This document shows positions 1 to 9,495 of a DNA stretch of 48,195 bases, one piece after another. The stretch covers positions 1-48,195 of the forward strand of contig WHTS01000038.1 of NCBI GenBank assembly GCA_009377585.1, in the 5' to 3' direction. The notes below the pieces were generated by a model that ran no database searches, was not told the origin of the DNA, and saw only the letters and a list, made by a program, of their open reading frames with translations. This stretch comes from Betaproteobacteria bacterium. Its GTDB lineage: Bacteria; Pseudomonadota; Gammaproteobacteria; Burkholderiales; WYBJ01. Position 1 is the stretch's first letter. Each line of letters opens with the position of its first letter. The position numbers were made by a program, and so were the translations under genes.

Positions 1-107
1 GTCGAAGCACCGAGTCGGACGGCATGTGCGCCTGTTTTGCCCCGGCCAGCAGGCATGCCCGCCTCTCGAGACAATCCAGCTTACGCGCAAATCGAGGAGG
101 AGCGAGC

Positions 108-467
108 GTGATTCCCACCCATCGTTTCATCCGTGCTGCGACCGTGGTTGGCGTGCTTGCGTTGGTGCCTTGTTTCGCCGCCGCACAGAGCAGTTATCCG
201 AATCGCTCGATCCGAATGGTGGTGCCATTTGCACCTGGCGGGGGCACCGACATCGTTGGGCGCTTGTTGGCTGACAGCCTCAGCACGGCGCTGGGCACGA
301 TCATCGTCGTCGATAACCGGCCCGGCGGCGGCAGCACGGTGGGCACAGGAATCGTGGCGAAGGCAACACCAGACGGGTACACGGTGCTGCTCAACACCAT
401 CGACCTTGCGGTGAGTCCCGCGCTCCACAAGAGGTTGTCCTACGACGCCGTGCGGTTGCGCCACTGA
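108..467 (+). pseudogene. Bug/TctC-family solute receptor, 5' fragment
   Basis: This is the N-terminal part of a periplasmic tripartite-tricarboxylate (Bug) receptor, which normally captures a carboxylate-type ligand in the periplasm. The GTG start at 108 is preceded by GAGGAGG. A signal peptide (hydrophobic stretch ending in CFAAAQ) is followed by the family hallmarks PNRSIRMVVPFAPGGGTD and VVDNRPGGG. Homology stops after residue ~113 (...RLSYDA), and five unrelated codons follow before a stop at 467, overlapping the convergent MscS-like gene that ends at 440. A complete Bug protein has about 320 residues, so roughly two thirds are missing. A matching C-terminal piece lies at 14622-15146. 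The fragment is almost certainly non-functional. Whether the cause is a real rearrangement or an assembly join cannot be told from the sequence. Confidence 0.85.
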
Positions 468-1916
468 TCGACCCAGTGCTGCGTGAGCTTGCCGGCGGCT
501 TCGCGTCCGCCCAGGCCGAACGCCAGGGCGACCGCCACCGCCACCGCCCCGAGCGTGAACGCAAAAGCGAGCTGGACGATCTCGTTGGCGATCCCCATCG
601 CGCGCAAACCCATCGCGATCACCAGTCCGAGGATCGCGATCCGGGCGATGTTCGCGAGGCCCGTCGTGTGCGGCCCGCTCGCCTTGTTGATGGCGGCATG
701 CGCGACGTTGGCGAGCCAGAAGCCGATCGTCAGGATGACCGCGCCGAGGACGACGTCGCCAGCGAAACGCAGGAAGCCGGTGACGACCTCGCGCACCTGG
801 GTGAACCCCAGCTGGTTGGCGGCCTCGACCACAGCGAACAGCATCGCGAAGAACATCACGAGCGTGCTCGCCAGACGCGACGGGCGGGTGGCCCCGGACA
901 AGGCGTGCTCGACGCCGAGCTTGGCGGGCAAGGCATCCACCCCGGCGCTTTCCAGCAGCCGCGCGATCAGCCCGGCGACGAAGCGCGCGACATACCAGGC
1001 CACCAGGATGATGGCCGTCGCGGCGATGAGGTGCGGGATCGCCTCGATCATCCGTTGCAGCATCAGCGTGGCCGGCCGAGCGATGGCGTCGATCCGCGCT
1101 GCATCGAGCGCGGCGATCAGCGAAGGCACGAACACGACGATGAACACGATCGTTCCGACCAGCTGTGAGAGCTTGAGCGAGCTGTCGAGACCGACCCGCT
1201 GGTTGACGTTGTCGAGTCCGGCCGCCGCCAGCAGATTGGTGGTCAGCGCTCGCAGCACTCGAGCCACGACATAGCCGACGAAGGCGATCAAGGCAGCACC
1301 GAACAGGTCCGGCAGCATGGCCAGGAATTCGCCGAACATGATCTGCACCGGACCGAGCACGCCGTGCAACTGGAACGCGCTCAGGATGGCGGGCAGGAAC
1401 ATGAGCACCACCAGCCAGAACAGCACGTTGCCCGCGCGTTGACTCACGGGCGCCATGTCTGCGGCAGCGCTCAGGCGTTCGTCCACGGAAGTCATGGCCA
1501 GCGCCCGGGTGGCGACCGAGCGCAGCACCGTCGCCACCAGCCAGGCGATGACGCACAACACCGCACCCGCCAGCAAATGCGGCAGATAACCGATGATGTC
1601 GCTCATCATCAGCGCGAACGGGTTCGACAGCATCGTCAGGTCGAGCGCGTTCAGCGCCGCGATCACCGTCGCCAGCATGACCCATGACCAGCCAGAACAC
1701 GGCCGAGGCGAGCGCGCTCTCGGTGCTGACGTGAGTGCCGGTGCTCTCCGCGATGCGGGTGTCCACCCTCAGCAGATGGAGCACCCGCCGCATGCCGGCG
1801 CGCGCCAGGACCGCGACGATCCAGCCCAGCACGAGTATCGCGATCGCGCCGAGGATTTGCGGAATGTGGGTGCCGAGAGAGGTTTGCAGCGACGCATTGA
1901 AAGCGTTGAAGTCCAT
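440..1916 (-). pseudogene. MscS-like conserved TM-helix repeat protein, frameshifted
   Basis: This is a multi-pass membrane protein of the mechanosensitive-channel-like type built from repeated 'conserved TM helix' units. Each unit has a P-x-hydrophobic run followed by a hydrophobic GW/AW-containing helix (GWIVAVLARAG, AWLVATVLRS, AWYVARFVAG, GFWLANVAHA). It ends in the FGLGGREAA motif that is usual at the end of the last helix. The start is ATG at 1916, preceded by GGAGG. The frame breaks at 1676-1689, where GGTCATG (minus strand) is present twice in tandem; with one copy the reading frame is continuous (...VFWLVM-LATVIAAL...), giving about 489 residues. No MscS beta domain is present. As written, an internal ATG at 1678 could still give a 412-residue product. 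The 3' end lies at a junction with the Bug fragment. Confidence 0.75.
1676..1689. repeat. 7-bp tandem duplication causing a frameshift
   Basis: CATGACC occurs twice in tandem (1676-1682 and 1683-1689). It lies exactly where the MscS-like reading frame breaks. Deleting one unit restores the frame. A slipped-strand event, a reversible phase-variation tract and a sequencing artefact would all look the same here. Confidence 0.85.
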
Positions 1917-2058
1917 TTTTCTTTGCCTCCGCGCGAGTTCAGTATTAACCGGTTGACCATAACGCATCCACTACCCTGGATAGATCAGGGCCTGGACGTA
2001 CGCGCGACTTGGGAAAGCTCTGCTGTCGCGTCGCTTGCGGCGCGGCGCCGAGCGCGAT

Positions 2059-2568
2059 TCAGCGCTGAATCGCGGTGAGGATGCCCTGCAGGATGGCCAG
2101 CGGCGTGGGCGGGCATCCCGGCACTGCGACATCGACCGGGATCACGCTCGAAACCGCACCGCAACTCGCGTAGCTCTGGCCGAAGATCCCGCCCCCGCAG
2201 GAACCGCAGTCGCCGATCGCGACCACCAGCTTGGGATCGGGCATCGCATCGTAGGTGCGCCGCAATGCGACCGCCATGTGACGCGAAACGGGGCCGGTGA
2301 CCAGGAGCATGTCGGCGTGGCGCGGGCTTGCGACGAACTTGATGCCGAGCCCCTCCAGGTTGTAGTGCGCCGCCTGCGCCATGTGGATCTCGAGCTCGCA
2401 GCCGTTGCACGAGCCCGGATCGACGTGCCGGATGGCGAGCGAGCGGCCGAACTGCTTCAGGACGGCGTCGTCCAGCCGCTGGCGCACGACCCGAAGCGAT
2501 TCGTCGGCTTCGGGCGGGGCTTCGGAGACGATGCCGACCTTGGCGATTTGTTTCAGCAGGGTATACAT
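2059..2568 (-). CDS. hyfI: Hyf/Nuo-type small iron-sulfur subunit (HyfI/NuoB-like)
   Basis: This is the small electron-transfer subunit of the complex, homologous to NuoB and to HyfI/HycG of hydrogenases. It should carry one [4Fe-4S] cluster at the junction between the soluble and membrane arms. The four expected ligands are visible in order: CNGCE (two cysteines), GDCG, and the GCPPTP loop near the C-terminus. Length (169 residues from ATG 2568) fits the family. The ATG at 2568 (MYTLLKQ) is preferred. A GTG at 2595, directly after the stop of the large-subunit gene, would add nine residues but has no ribosome-binding site. It is the last gene of the hyfBCEFGI-like operon. Confidence 0.9.
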   Translation of the reverse strand: MYTLLKQIAKVGIVSEAPPEADESLRVVRQRLDDAVLKQFGRSLAIRHVDPGSCNGCELEIHMAQAAHYNLEGLGIKFVASPRHADMLLVTGPVSRHMAVALRRTYDAMPDPKLVVAIGDCGSCGGGIFGQSYASCGAVSSVIPVDVAVPGCPPTPLAILQGILTAIQR

Positions 2569-2595
2569 GTGTTGGCTGCGCAGCTCACCTTTCAC

Positions 2596-4152
2596 TCACA
2601 AATCGTGTCCGCTATAGCTTAAATTGAATGATTTGTTGATGAGCGGAAAGTCGGGGACGATGTTGTCGATCACGGCCCGCTCGAGCAATGGCCAGTTCTG
2701 CCACGACGGATCGTGCGGATGCATGCGCCGCACGCACCCGCCGGCGCCGGTTTCGAGCGCCACCAGGACCTCGCCGCGCCAGCCCTCGACGAGCCCTATG
2801 CCGAATCCGCCGTCCGGCGCAGCCGGCACGGGTTCGTGCACCGCTCCCGCACTCGCCCGACCGAGCATTGCGCGGATAAGGCGCAACGATTCGAACACCT
2901 CGTCGAAGCGCACCGACACGCGCGCCGCGACATCGCCTTGGTCGTGGATCGCCATGCGCACCTCGAGCTCGTCGTAGGGTGCGACCGGATGATCGACGCG
3001 CAGGTCCCAGGCGAGCCCGCTGGCCCGGCCGGGAAGGCCGCAGAGACCGAGCCGTTGCGCCAGCTCGGGCGCCACGCGGCCGGCGCCGATGAAGCGATCC
3101 TGCGCGCCGGCGTGCTCGTCGTAGATGCCGCGCAGGACGCTCACTTCCGACTCGATCGTTGCCGCCAGCTCGAACAGCTGCTGCGGACCTTCGAGCGGCA
3201 GGTCGCGCGCCACCCCGCCCGGCACGACGTAGTCCATGAGATAGCGATGTCCGAACAGGGCCGCGTTCAGGCGCAGCACCAGCTCCTTCAGGCGCCAGAA
3301 CTGGAAGAAACCGAACGCGAGCGCGACGTCGTTGCCCAGGTAGCCGAGGTCGCCCAGGTGATTGTGCACGCGCTCGATCTCCAGCGCGATGGCACGCAGC
3401 CATACCGCCCGCGCCGGCACCTGCACGCCGGCGAGGCTCTCGGCCGCCTGCGCGTACGCCCACGCGTAGGCCACGGTCGAATCGCCGCTCACGCGCCCCG
3501 CAAGCCGCGCGCATTGCTCGAGCGACATGCCTTCGGCGCGCTTCTCGATGCCCTTGTGCTTGTAACCCAGGCGCTGCTCGAGGCGCAGCACGGCTTCGCC
3601 CACGATCGAGAAGCGGAAGTGTCCCGGCTCGATGGTTCCGGCATGCACCGGACCGACCGCAATCTCGTGCACGCCCTCGCCCTCGACGCGAACGAACGGA
3701 TAGTGATCGTCGGCGGGATCGAGCGCCGCGTCGATCGGGAAGCTCTTGCGCAGCGGAAACGTTCCATCCGGCCACGCACCGTGACGCAGCCATTTGCGCG
3801 AATCGGGACTGCCGTCGGCATGCAGGCCGAGCAGGTCGTAGGCCGCCCTCTGCATGCGGGTCGCAGCCGGAAACAGATCCGCGATGCTGGAGTAATGTGG
3901 ATGCTCGGCCGGTAGCGGCAAGCGCAAGCAGAGCAGACTTTCGCGGACCGCGAGCGCGACGTTGAGCGCAAAGCCTCGCCCGAGGTCGGTATCGTCACAA
4001 CCCCACAGCGCCACGAGACGGCCACCGTCGGACTTGGCGCGGTCGCACGCCGCGCGCAGCTGGGCCGCCGAAACGTGCGCGAACCGGGCGCTCACCACCC
4101 CGGGAAGGGGCTGGATCGCCAGATCGCTTGCGGCGGTCATCGTGCCCGTCAT
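2596..4152 (-). CDS. Hydrogenase-4-like large subunit without Ni-Fe ligands (HyfG-like)
   Basis: This 518-residue protein fuses a NuoC-like N-terminal domain (about 20-135) to a NuoD/hydrogenase-large-subunit domain (about 160-510), as in HyfG and HycE. True group 4 hydrogenases bind the Ni-Fe centre with two CxxC motifs. Here the first site reads RVSGDS (about 220-225) and the C-terminal site reads HDPSWQNW, so all four cysteines are absent. It therefore cannot hold a Ni-Fe centre. Known relatives are the energy-converting hydrogenase-related (Ehr) complexes, whose substrate is unknown. The gene starts 4 bp after the stop of the hyfF-like gene, so translational coupling is likely. An alternative in-frame ATG lies four codons inside (4140). 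Confidence 0.88.
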   Translation of the reverse strand: MTGTMTAASDLAIQPLPGVVSARFAHVSAAQLRAACDRAKSDGGRLVALWGCDDTDLGRGFALNVALAVRESLLCLRLPLPAEHPHYSSIADLFPAATRMQRAAYDLLGLHADGSPDSRKWLRHGAWPDGTFPLRKSFPIDAALDPADDHYPFVRVEGEGVHEIAVGPVHAGTIEPGHFRFSIVGEAVLRLEQRLGYKHKGIEKRAEGMSLEQCARLAGRVSGDSTVAYAWAYAQAAESLAGVQVPARAVWLRAIALEIERVHNHLGDLGYLGNDVALAFGFFQFWRLKELVLRLNAALFGHRYLMDYVVPGGVARDLPLEGPQQLFELAATIESEVSVLRGIYDEHAGAQDRFIGAGRVAPELAQRLGLCGLPGRASGLAWDLRVDHPVAPYDELEVRMAIHDQGDVAARVSVRFDEVFESLRLIRAMLGRASAGAVHEPVPAAPDGGFGIGLVEGWRGEVLVALETGAGGCVRRMHPHDPSWQNWPLLERAVIDNIVPDFPLINKSFNLSYSGHDL

Positions 4153-4156
4153 GGGT

Positions 4157-5605
4157 CTAGCCGATCAACGCTGCCGCCTGGCGATACCACTGCTCCAGGT
4201 ACGGCGGAATGTAGAGCCCCAGCAACAGCACCAGGGCGAGATGCACGAATACCGGCAGCAACGCGGGCTGATGCGGCAGGCGCTTCGCGGTCGTTTCGCC
4301 GAACACCATCGGCTGCACTTTGCTGAACACGGCGGCGAACGCCACGCCAAGCGCGAACAACAAGAACGGCGTGGACCACGAGTGTTCGTGCATGGCGGTC
4401 GTGAGGATCATGAACTCGGAGGCGAACACGCCGAACGGCGGCACGCCCAGGATCGCGAGCGTGCCGAGCATCAGGCCCCAGCCGATGGTGGGATTGCGCT
4501 CGATGAGCCCGCGGATATCGGCCATGTTCTGCGTGCCCGTTTTCTGCGTGGCATGGCCGACGGTAAAGAATATCGCCGATTTGGTGAGCGAGTGCACCGT
4601 CATGTGCAGCAGGCCGGCGAACGCCGCCACGGTCCCGCCCATGCCGAAGGCAAACGTGATGATGCCCATATGCTCGATCGAGGAATAGGCGAACATGCGC
4701 TTGATGTCGCGCTGGCGCGAGAGGAACAGCGCCGCGACCACCACCGAGAGCAAGCCGAAGCCCATCATGAGACCGCCGGAAAAGTTGCTGCCAAGCGCCC
4801 CGTCGACCAGCACCTTGCTGCGCACCACGGCATACAAGGCGACATTGAGCAGCAGCCCCGACAGCACCGCCGAAATCGGCGTCGGGCCCTCGGCGTGGGC
4901 GTCGGGCAGCCAGTTGTGCAGGGGAACGAGGCCCACCTTGGTGCCGTAGCCCACCAGCAGGAAGACGAAGGCGAGCGAGAGCACCGTCGGCTCGAGCTGA
5001 TGGCGCACCTCGTACAGATGCGTCCACAGCAGCGAGATCGTGCCTCCTCCGAGCACCTTCTCGGCGGCGAAGTACAGCAGGATGGTGCCGAACAGCGCCT
5101 GCGCGATGCCCACGCCGCAAAGAATGAAGTACTTCCAGGCCGCCTCCAGACTCTCGGGCGTGCGATACAGGCTCACCAGCAGCACAGTGGAGAGCGTCGC
5201 GCCCTCCATGGCGACCCATAGAATGCCGACGTTGTTGGTCAAGAGCGATACCAGCATCGTGAACGTGAACAGCTGGTAGGCGCAGTGATACAACCGCAAC
5301 CGAGCCGCCGTCACGCGCCCATGAGCCTGCTCGATGCGCATGTAGGGGCCGCTGAACAGCGCGGTAGTGAACGCGACCAGCGCGGTCAGCGCAACCAGGA
5401 AGACGTTGAACGGGTCGACGAAGAACTGTTCGTTGAACGCGGTTGCCGGCCCGCTCTCGACGACCCGCGCCACCAGCAGCGCCGAGGCGACGAATGTCGC
5501 GAGGCTGAAGACGCTGTTGACCTCCGCCGCCCAGCGGCGGTGGCCGCCCAGCGCCAGCACGGCCGCGCCGAGGAGCGGAATCGCAAGCACCCATAGGATT
5601 TCCAA
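4157..5605 (-). CDS. hyfF: Antiporter-like membrane subunit (HyfF/NuoN-like)
   Basis: This is a proton-pumping type membrane subunit of 482 residues, related to HyfF, NuoN and Mrp antiporter subunits. About 13-14 hydrophobic segments run through the protein. The family motifs GTKVGLVPLHNWLPDAHAEGPTPISAVLSG are recognisable near residues 225-255; they include the lysine and histidines used in proton translocation. The motif FAYSSIEHMGII follows. The start ATG at 5605 lies only 4 bp downstream of the stop of the hyfE-like gene. Together with the HyfB-like subunit it suggests ion translocation coupled to electron transfer. HyfD is absent, so the membrane arm is smaller than that of E. coli hydrogenase 4. 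Confidence 0.9.
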   Translation of the reverse strand: MEILWVLAIPLLGAAVLALGGHRRWAAEVNSVFSLATFVASALLVARVVESGPATAFNEQFFVDPFNVFLVALTALVAFTTALFSGPYMRIEQAHGRVTAARLRLYHCAYQLFTFTMLVSLLTNNVGILWVAMEGATLSTVLLVSLYRTPESLEAAWKYFILCGVGIAQALFGTILLYFAAEKVLGGGTISLLWTHLYEVRHQLEPTVLSLAFVFLLVGYGTKVGLVPLHNWLPDAHAEGPTPISAVLSGLLLNVALYAVVRSKVLVDGALGSNFSGGLMMGFGLLSVVVAALFLSRQRDIKRMFAYSSIEHMGIITFAFGMGGTVAAFAGLLHMTVHSLTKSAIFFTVGHATQKTGTQNMADIRGLIERNPTIGWGLMLGTLAILGVPPFGVFASEFMILTTAMHEHSWSTPFLLFALGVAFAAVFSKVQPMVFGETTAKRLPHQPALLPVFVHLALVLLLGLYIPPYLEQWYRQAAALIG

Positions 5606-5609
5606 GCGG

Positions 5610-6272
5610 CTAGTCCTGTTTGAGCTTTTCCATGTGGCGAATATCGAGCGAGTCGAACGTCTCGCGGATATGAAAAAAGAAGATGCCGAAGACGAACGCG
5701 CCCACCAGCACGTCGAGCGCGACGCCCATCTCCACCACCAGCGGCATGCCGTAGGTGGCGCTGGTGGCGGTGAACAACAAACCGTTCTCCATGGCGAGAA
5801 ATCCGATCACCTGCGGCAGGGCCTTGCGCCGCACGATCATCATCAGGAACGACAGCAGCACGCTCGCCAGCGCGATGCCGAGCGTGGAGCGGGTGACGGT
5901 GCTCGCCATCTCGGAGATCGGGGTGGCCAGGGCAAAGGCGAAGATCACGAGCCCGATGCCCACCAGCATGGTGGTCGGAATATTGATGAGCGTTTCGACG
6001 TCCCAGCGCACGTTCAGCCGGTCGATCAGCTTGTGCAGGAACCACGGCAGGAACAGCACCTTCAGGACCGCCGTCATGGCGGCCGAGATGTACAGGTGCG
6101 GCTGGTCCATGCCGTGAGCAACGATCGCGGTCGAGGCTGCCAGCGCCAGCCCCTGCCAGGCGAACAGGCGAATGAGCGAGAGCACGCGCCGCTGCGAGAG
6201 CATGGCGAACGCGATCAGGAGCAGCGTCGCCGCGAGCAGGTTCACCAGTTGCTGGCTCAGGGACGCGGACAT
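5610..6272 (-). CDS. hyfE: HyfE-like membrane subunit
   Basis: This hydrophobic protein of 220 residues has about seven predicted membrane segments and matches the HyfE family, which combines NuoK-like features with extra helices. The stretch RRKALPQVIGFLAMENGLLF is the typical HyfE/NuoK core, with a conserved glutamate inside the membrane (MEN). It sits between hyfC (stop at 6274) and hyfF (start at 5605) with almost no spacing, as in other hyf-like operons. Confidence 0.88.
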   Translation of the reverse strand: MSASLSQQLVNLLAATLLLIAFAMLSQRRVLSLIRLFAWQGLALAASTAIVAHGMDQPHLYISAAMTAVLKVLFLPWFLHKLIDRLNVRWDVETLINIPTTMLVGIGLVIFAFALATPISEMASTVTRSTLGIALASVLLSFLMMIVRRKALPQVIGFLAMENGLLFTATSATYGMPLVVEMGVALDVLVGAFVFGIFFFHIRETFDSLDIRHMEKLKQD

Positions 6273-6273
6273 C

Positions 6274-7224
6274 TCACGGACTGACGAGAAAGTGGATCAG
6301 CATGCCGAGCACCGCCAGCAGGAATGCCGTGGAGAGAAATTCCGGCGCGCGGAAGACCCGGAACTTCGCCGACACCGTCTCGATCAGTGCCAGTCCCGCC
6401 CCGGCTATCGCCAGCTTGACCAGCAGCGCCAGCAGCGCGAACGGCAATGCGCCCCAGTCGCTGCCTTCCGCGATTCCCCACGGCACGAACAGCGCGATGC
6501 CGATGGTCATGTAGGCGTAGAGCTTGATCGCCGAAGCCCACTCGATCAGCGCCAGGTGGCGTGCCGAGTACTCGAGAATCATCGCCTCGTGAATCATCGT
6601 GAGCTCGAGATGGGTCGCCGGATTGTCCACCGGAATGCGTGCGTTCTCCGCCAGCAGCACCATGAGGAAGGCAACCGCCGCGAAGGCGAGGCTCGGGTGG
6701 ATGGCGTACTCGCGGTGCGCCAGCGATTCCACGATGGTCGTGAGCTGGGTCGAGCCGCTGATGAACGCCGCGGTGAAAAGCGTCATCAGCATCGCCGGCT
6801 CGGCCAGGAACCCCACCAGCATTTCCCGGCGCGCGCCCAGGCCGCCGAACGCGGTGCCGATATCGAGGGCGGCGAGCGAGACGAACACGCGTGCGAGCGC
6901 GAACAGCCCGACCAGCGCGATGATGTCCGCGGCCGGCGCGAACGGCAGGTCGGTCGCCAGCACCGGCACGATCCCGCCCGCAAGCCACATGCAGCCGAAC
7001 AGGATATAGGGCGTCGCCCAGAACAGCGGCGAGGCGTTCTCGGCCAGCACCGCTTCCTTGTGGAACAAGCGCCGCAGCACGTAGTAGGGCTGCAGCACGC
7101 CGGGCCCGGAGCGGTTCTGCAGCCAGGCGCGACACTGGTTGACCCAACCGAGCAGCAACGGTGCGGTTGCCGCCACGAAGATCGACTGGACGATCTGGAA
7201 TGCGATGCCGGCGCTATCGATCAT
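6274..7224 (-). CDS. hyfC: HyfC/NuoH-like membrane subunit
   Basis: This is the NuoH-like subunit that connects the soluble arm to the membrane arm (316 residues, about eight helices). Recognisable features are WLQNRSGPGVLQPYY near the N-terminus, the ARREMLVGFLAEPAML loop, and ENARIPVDNPATHLELTMIHEAM, the acidic loop near the quinone site in NuoH homologues. The ATG at 7224 overlaps the stop of hyfB by 4 bp (ATGA), so the start is well fixed. A much longer upstream reading in this frame runs antisense-free through hyfB but has no family similarity and is rejected. Confidence 0.9.
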   Translation of the reverse strand: MIDSAGIAFQIVQSIFVAATAPLLLGWVNQCRAWLQNRSGPGVLQPYYVLRRLFHKEAVLAENASPLFWATPYILFGCMWLAGGIVPVLATDLPFAPAADIIALVGLFALARVFVSLAALDIGTAFGGLGARREMLVGFLAEPAMLMTLFTAAFISGSTQLTTIVESLAHREYAIHPSLAFAAVAFLMVLLAENARIPVDNPATHLELTMIHEAMILEYSARHLALIEWASAIKLYAYMTIGIALFVPWGIAEGSDWGALPFALLALLVKLAIAGAGLALIETVSAKFRVFRAPEFLSTAFLLAVLGMLIHFLVSP

Positions 7225-9254
7225 CGCACGAACAGCAACAACGCGATCAGGGTGACGAAGCTGTACAGCAGGTAGATGCTGATTCGTCCCTGCTGCAGCA
7301 AGCCGACGCGCGCGCAGACATACTCCACCATGCGCGCGACAGGCAGATAGAGCGCGTACCAAAGGCGGTCTTCGACCTGGAGCTCGAACCGGGGCTGCGG
7401 ATCGTCCGGCGCGGGAACGCGGCCCCGAATGCGATAGATCGGGCCGAAGATCCAGCGAATCGGCTGCCCGAACGCGGCGGCCGTATCCTGCATGCGCGCG
7501 CTCTGTTCGGGGAAGCCGCAATCCCAGGCGGCCGAGCGGCGCAGCCGGCCGTGCCAGATCCAGCGCACGCCGGCGAACGTCAGCCCGAAGACGACCAGGA
7601 TCGTGATGAGGAAGATCACCGGCGAATAGCTCGCCTGCTCGGCCCGTGCCGGCACCAGCCATAGCCAGCCGGAATCGAGCGCCGCCCGCGGCAGGCCGCT
7701 GCCCATGACCGAGACGGCGACGCGGTCGAGCAGCCCCACCACGGTGCTCGGAAAAATACCCAGGACCACGCACCAGAGCGCGAGCCAGGCCATGCCGATG
7801 CGCTCGTGAAAACCGGCATCGCCGCCCCGGTGGCTCGCGTCGGACACATGCCGCGGCTCGCGCGGCTGGCCGAGAAAGGCGATGCCATACACTTTGACGA
7901 AACACATCGCGGTCAGCGCACCGGCGAGCGCGAGCATGGCGGCCAGCAGCGGCACGAGGCTGCGCAGCACGCCGTCGCTGAGCAGCGCCGCCTGCAGCGC
8001 CGTCTGATACGTCAGCCACTCGGATACGAAGCCGTTGAGCGGCGGCAGCGCCGAGATCGCAAGCGCGCCCACGAGAAAATAGGTCGCGGTGGCCGGCATG
8101 CGCCGGATCAGCCCGCCCATGTCGTTCAGATCGCGCAGTCCCGTCGCGTGCAGGATCGAGCCCGCACCGAGGAACAGCAGCCCCTTGAAGATGGCGTGAT
8201 TGAGCGTGTGGTACAGGCCCGCGATCAGCCCCAGCGCCCCGGCTTCCGGGTGGCCCGTGGCGATGAACACCATGGACAGCCCGATGCCGATCAGGATGAT
8301 GCCGATGTTCTCCACCGAGTGATAGGCGAGCAGTCGCTTCAGGTCGTGCTGCATCAATGCGTACAGCACGCCGAACATCGCCGTGAGCGCGCCGGTGATC
8401 GCGACCGTCAAGCCCCACTGCCAGGTAACGTTGCCGATCAGATCGTAGAACACGCGCACCATGCCGTAGATCGCGGTCTTCAACATGATTCCGCTCATCA
8501 GCGCCGACACCGGGGAAGGCGCCGCGGGATGTGCCTCCGGCAGCCAGGCATGCAACGGCATCATGCCCGCCTTCGCGCCGAACCCGGCGAAGGCGAGCAC
8601 GAAGGCGATCGTCGCCCAGAACGGCGTCAGCTCGGCGCGGCGCAACGCATCGAATGTGTACGCGTCCAAGCCCCCGCCGCCCTGCAGAATGCCGAAGCAA
8701 AGCAGCAGGGCAATGGCGCCGATATGGGCGATCAGCAGATACAGGAACCCGGCGCTGCGAATCTCGGGCAGGCGATGGTCGGTGGTCACGAGAAAGTACG
8801 AGGCGATCGCCATGCTCTCCCAGGCCACCATGAAGAGGTAGGCATCGTCGGCCAGCACCACCAGCGCCATGGCGGCGAGGAAGGCGTGGTACTGCAGACC
8901 GATCAGCCGCAGGCGCTGCGGCGTTTCGCGCTCGAAGTAGCCGGCGGCATAGATGGAGATACCTGCCGAGCCGATGCCGATGAGGAAGAGGAAGAACCCG
9001 CCCAGGGGATCGAGCCGCAAATGAAACGGCAGACCGGGCAGGCCGAGCGGCAGAACGAGCGTCTGCGCGGGTTGCGCGATCGCGCACACGGCGACGACAG
9101 CGAGTACCAGCGATGCCAGCGCCGCCGCGGGAAACAACACGCGATCGACCAGGCGCAGGCGCTCGGACTGGAACAGGCTGAGCGCAGCCGCCAGCATCCA
9201 GAACACCGCGACCCCGACCGCGATTTCGACGGACGGAAAGGCGGTTGGATCCAT
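7221..9254 (-). CDS. hyfB: HyfB-like antiporter subunit
   Basis: This is a large NuoL/HyfB-type antiporter-like subunit of 677 residues with about 15-16 membrane segments. Motifs include FAGFGAKAGMMPLHAWLPEAHPAAPSPVSA around residue 225-255 and LLAYHSVENIGIILIGIG around 310-330, both conserved in this proton-pump family. It is the first gene of a six-gene minus-strand operon (hyfB-C-E-F-G-I) with 4-bp overlaps or gaps. No ferredoxin-like subunit (HyfA or HyfH), formate dehydrogenase or Ni-Fe maturation gene is present nearby. Confidence 0.92.
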   Translation of the reverse strand: MDPTAFPSVEIAVGVAVFWMLAAALSLFQSERLRLVDRVLFPAAALASLVLAVVAVCAIAQPAQTLVLPLGLPGLPFHLRLDPLGGFFLFLIGIGSAGISIYAAGYFERETPQRLRLIGLQYHAFLAAMALVVLADDAYLFMVAWESMAIASYFLVTTDHRLPEIRSAGFLYLLIAHIGAIALLLCFGILQGGGGLDAYTFDALRRAELTPFWATIAFVLAFAGFGAKAGMMPLHAWLPEAHPAAPSPVSALMSGIMLKTAIYGMVRVFYDLIGNVTWQWGLTVAITGALTAMFGVLYALMQHDLKRLLAYHSVENIGIILIGIGLSMVFIATGHPEAGALGLIAGLYHTLNHAIFKGLLFLGAGSILHATGLRDLNDMGGLIRRMPATATYFLVGALAISALPPLNGFVSEWLTYQTALQAALLSDGVLRSLVPLLAAMLALAGALTAMCFVKVYGIAFLGQPREPRHVSDASHRGGDAGFHERIGMAWLALWCVVLGIFPSTVVGLLDRVAVSVMGSGLPRAALDSGWLWLVPARAEQASYSPVIFLITILVVFGLTFAGVRWIWHGRLRRSAAWDCGFPEQSARMQDTAAAFGQPIRWIFGPIYRIRGRVPAPDDPQPRFELQVEDRLWYALYLPVARMVEYVCARVGLLQQGRISIYLLYSFVTLIALLLFVR

Positions 9255-9365
9255 GGAGGGCTGGCTCGGGAGATCGACGGGCTGTTTGTTTTGTTGACCG
9301 GTGTGATCCGGCTAGTGTGGCGTGTGATCTGCGTACCGCCTGGAGCGCACGGCGCAAATGTTTAA

Positions 9366-9413
9366 TTTGATAATAGCAAACGCGCTTCGCATACCGCAAA
9401 CCCGCAAAGGGGC
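9366..9413 (-). promoter_or_regulatory. Possible promoter of the hyf-like operon
   Basis: An AT-rich patch at about 9359-9380 stands out in GC-rich DNA about 110 bp upstream of hyfB. On the minus strand TATTAT could be a -10 element, with TTGCGG 18 bp upstream as a weak -35. This is a visual match only. Confidence 0.3.
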
Positions 9414-9495
9414 TGGGTCATGGTGAAGAGAACCATGACCAAGGGCTGGCGGCTGGATAGCTATAATCAACGACTACGCAGCCGAGCCGCTACGC

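Noticed and set aside
81-1660. Continuation of the mscS N-terminal frame beyond the 7-bp duplication
   Set aside because: After the duplication it is R/G/A-rich and not membrane-like, while the true transmembrane sequence continues in the other frame.
2059-9254. Functional formate hydrogenlyase or Ni-Fe hydrogenase
   Set aside because: The Ni-Fe cysteines are missing and no formate dehydrogenase or maturation genes are present.
7225-9399. N-terminal extension of hyfC over the whole of hyfB
   Set aside because: It lies on the same strand as hyfB in another frame and has no homology; the ATGA overlap fixes the real start at 7224.
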